Shown: positions 62,291-64,000 of the stretch, piece after piece
How positions within the stretch are numbered: the first letter of the stretch is position 1
Layout: each line of letters opens with the position of its first letter
Assembly: GCA_910579505.1 (NCBI GenBank)
Contig: CAJTTZ010000002.1
Location: 186,001-250,000, forward strand
DNA: 64,000 nucleotides
Source of the DNA: an uncultured Lachnospiraceae bacterium
GTDB taxonomy: Bacteria; Bacillota; Clostridia; Lachnospirales; Lachnospiraceae
Direction: 5' to 3'
Translations under genes and position numbers: made by a program
Notes under the pieces: generated by a model
The model's database searches: none
Told to the model about the DNA's origin: nothing
What the model saw: the letters and a program-made list of their open reading frames with translations, nothing else

Positions 62291-63898
62291 CTATGGCGGA
62301 GCATCTTTTGAGGTACTTTTCGCATTGCGCACATACATAGTGATGGTGCCGCACTTTTCCTCCGTGAAATCTGACAAATCCAGACTCGGTTCGTAGCACC
62401 AGTGCCGGTCTTCCTTATTATACATGACAACCACATCCATATCCGCAAGATCGGCCTTCTCGTCCTCTCTTGGCCCGTAGGAACGGTTAATCCAGTTTTC
62501 GTCCTCCTCCCAGTAAAACACTTCGTCATAGCCGTGGATGCGGAACCAGTGGTACATAGTCTTGTTTCCCTCCCCATTAGGCGCAAAACAGGATAACACT
62601 TTTTTGTCCGTTCCCTGCACCAGTGCGAGGGTTGATTCCAACATTGTCTGAATACTCTCTCCCCGATACGCGAAATACCGCGCCTCCCTAAGCGTCACCC
62701 TCCCGTGCGCCGCCAGCATCAAAAGCAGGCACAGCATATAAGCGATACGCCTTTTGCCGCTAAGGGGCCGGAACCTGCACCCCACAATCACGAAAAAGAA
62801 GGCAAATCCCAGCACGCACGGCAGAATATACCGTTCCTCCAGCGCTGTCTTGCTGTAGGTAACGCACTGCGGCACAATGATCGCCGCCGCAAGCAGAATT
62901 TCCCAGCCAAGCTTCTTAAGCTGTTCCCAGTATGTCAAAAGAATCAGCCCCATCAACACGCCGAATCTGACATACCACTTCAGATTGTTCCCCGCCGCGT
63001 TCTGCCACGTCTGCACATACTGGTCAAAGGTCACGCTCTCATCCAGTCCTACATAGGAATAGTTATTCGTTCCCACCACAAACAGGATCAAAAGCATTTC
63101 CGTCACAAAAATAACACCGATTGTGAGAAGATAGGGGAGCCTGCGCCTGACCGCCTCCCACAAATGTTTCATCGTAACCCGCTTTCCCCTCATCCCGTCA
63201 TACAGAATATAAAGCCCCACAAAGGGCAGAAGCAGGATAAAGGGTTCCTTGTAGATGGACATCAGGAAAAACGCCGCCACGCTGACTACCGCATACCGCT
63301 TTTTTTCCGTGGAAAGCCATCTCAGCAGGAAATAGAATCCCACTGCAAACATCATGATATCGTAGGATTCCTGCGGCCCCAGTTTCCACCAAACCGCCGA
63401 CTGGTAACCTACCATGACCGTCAGGGAAAAGAGCGCGGCATAGACCATATTGCACTTCATCTGCCTTGCGCAGTAATAGAGCGCCGCAAGCGCCACCACA
63501 ATCTCTGCGGCCTTCACAACTGACATTGCCGTCAGATTTATGCCAAACACATAAGCCATCAATATCCGATTGATATAGTAAAGCGGCCGGAATCGCAGCG
63601 TCAGGTCAAAACTTATCGTATCGCGCAGACAGTCCCACAGGCTGAGGTGGTCCAGCGTCATCCAGTCGATATACTGGGCAAACTCCCAGTCATCCACCAG
63701 ATGGAAACCTGACGTCAGCGTACCTGTGGCAGTCACTACACCGAACACCAGCGCGGCAAAGAGAGCCCATACGAGAACGGCCTCTCTCTTTTTATCCATT
63801 TTTTCCAGTCTTTCGTAAATACCCTGCACCCTGTCAAGAAACCTGTTCACCATGCTGCTTTCCGCTCCCTCATCCGGCTGCCCCGGGACATGTTCCAC
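62291..63898 (-). CDS. Polytopic membrane protein, GT-C-like
   Basis: This 535-residue protein has a soluble N-terminal start of about 40 residues, about ten to eleven helices and an extracellular C-terminal domain of about 130 residues (TMLESTLALVQGTDKKVL onward). The first outer loop contains HLVDDWEFAQYIDW, the acidic pair typical of GT-C glycosyltransferases that use lipid-linked sugars. RFRPLYYINRILMAY follows. The GTG at 63898 has AAGGAAC upstream and lies 9 bases past the preceding stop; an ATG at 63853 is an alternative. Specific family not recognised. Confidence 0.65.
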   Translation of the reverse strand: MEHVPGQPDEGAESSMVNRFLDRVQGIYERLEKMDKKREAVLVWALFAALVFGVVTATGTLTSGFHLVDDWEFAQYIDWMTLDHLSLWDCLRDTISFDLTLRFRPLYYINRILMAYVFGINLTAMSVVKAAEIVVALAALYYCARQMKCNMVYAALFSLTVMVGYQSAVWWKLGPQESYDIMMFAVGFYFLLRWLSTEKKRYAVVSVAAFFLMSIYKEPFILLLPFVGLYILYDGMRGKRVTMKHLWEAVRRRLPYLLTIGVIFVTEMLLILFVVGTNNYSYVGLDESVTFDQYVQTWQNAAGNNLKWYVRFGVLMGLILLTYWEQLKKLGWEILLAAAIIVPQCVTYSKTALEERYILPCVLGFAFFFVIVGCRFRPLSGKRRIAYMLCLLLMLAAHGRVTLREARYFAYRGESIQTMLESTLALVQGTDKKVLSCFAPNGEGNKTMYHWFRIHGYDEVFYWEEDENWINRSYGPREDEKADLADMDVVVMYNKEDRHWCYEPSLDLSDFTEEKCGTITMYVRNAKSTSKDAPP

Positions 63899-63907
63899 GC
63901 CCGTTCC

Positions 63908-64000
63908 TTATCCGATCTGGCTGATAATGATATCTGCCATCTCGCCTACATTCTTCATGGAAACCACCTGTCCCATATTAAACTTCATGCCAAACTCCTG
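63908..64000 (-). CDS. C-terminal end of acyl-carrier-protein-like gene
   Basis: The last 30 codons end in MKNVGEMADIIISQIG, preceded by EFGMKFNMGQ. This looks like helices III and IV of an acyl or peptidyl carrier protein, where the motif V-G-x-M/L-x-x-x-I is common. The phosphopantetheine Ser lies outside the window. Nine bases separate it from the downstream membrane gene, so they are cotranscribed. It could instead be a different small protein. Confidence 0.4.
   Translation of the reverse strand, partial: QEFGMKFNMGQVVSMKNVGEMADIIISQIG

Overview
The window looks like a chromosomal segment of an anaerobic, spore-forming-type Firmicute, most likely Lachnospiraceae or a close Clostridia relative. 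The basis is the GC content of roughly half, strong AGGAGG-type ribosome binding sites, a Csp-like subtilase, a divergent ClpX, CotH, VTC/DUF4956 and MBOAT/SGNH genes, and many membrane glycan genes of clostridial style. No species can be assigned from sequence reading alone. I see no rRNA, tRNA, CRISPR array, phage or IS element. Almost the whole window is an envelope-glycan locus, and most genes lie on the minus strand, so transcription runs from high to low coordinates.

Layout: (1) 1-7.9 kb holds housekeeping and stress genes: a truncated BMP-type lipoprotein, a subtilase whose nucleophile position is Cys, a ClpX paralogue, a membrane-anchored HtrA/DegP protease and glmS. (2) 8-20.5 kb holds polysaccharide initiation and attachment genes: a GT2, an LCP-family ligase, a WbaP/EpsE-like polyprenyl-phosphate sugar transferase, a MoxR ATPase coupled to a DUF58-transglutaminase fusion, two more GT2 enzymes and the phosphoglucomutase pgcA with its own near-consensus promoter. 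(3) 20.7-30.1 kb is an ABC-transporter-dependent export cassette: two large multi-domain GT2 enzymes, a methyltransferase-kinase fusion resembling the O-antigen chain terminator WbdD, a Wzt-like ATPase with a C-terminal cargo-binding-type domain, and a Wzm-like permease. (4) 30.2-42.6 kb holds rmlC, rmlA and rmlB (no rmlD). They are interleaved with two membrane-anchored GH25 proteins and a CotH kinase / VTC polyphosphate polymerase / DUF4956 / Cthe_2159-like module.

(5) 42.9-54 kb has a short plus-strand island (zinc-ribbon protein, SGNH-fold protein lacking its catalytic Ser), then two MBOAT acyltransferases with SGNH partners and polytopic membrane proteins, and a divergent FAD-dependent UDP-galactopyranose-mutase-like oxidoreductase. 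(6) 54-64 kb carries an ABC-2 exporter (two permeases plus ATPase), an SGNH lipoprotein, a radical SAM/SPASM enzyme, two large polytopic membrane proteins, a GtrA protein, a VOC protein and the end of a possible acyl carrier protein.

Inferred working model: PgcA and GlmS feed nucleotide-sugar synthesis, and RmlA/B/C make a dTDP-deoxyhexose. The WbaP-like enzyme primes undecaprenyl phosphate and the GT2 set extends the chain. The methyltransferase-kinase may cap the chain so that the Wzt C-terminal domain recognises it for Wzm/Wzt export. LCP would attach it to peptidoglycan, MBOAT/SGNH pairs would O-acylate it, and the GH25 proteins would remodel the wall around it. The CotH-VTC-DUF4956 group inside the rml block is the least explained part.
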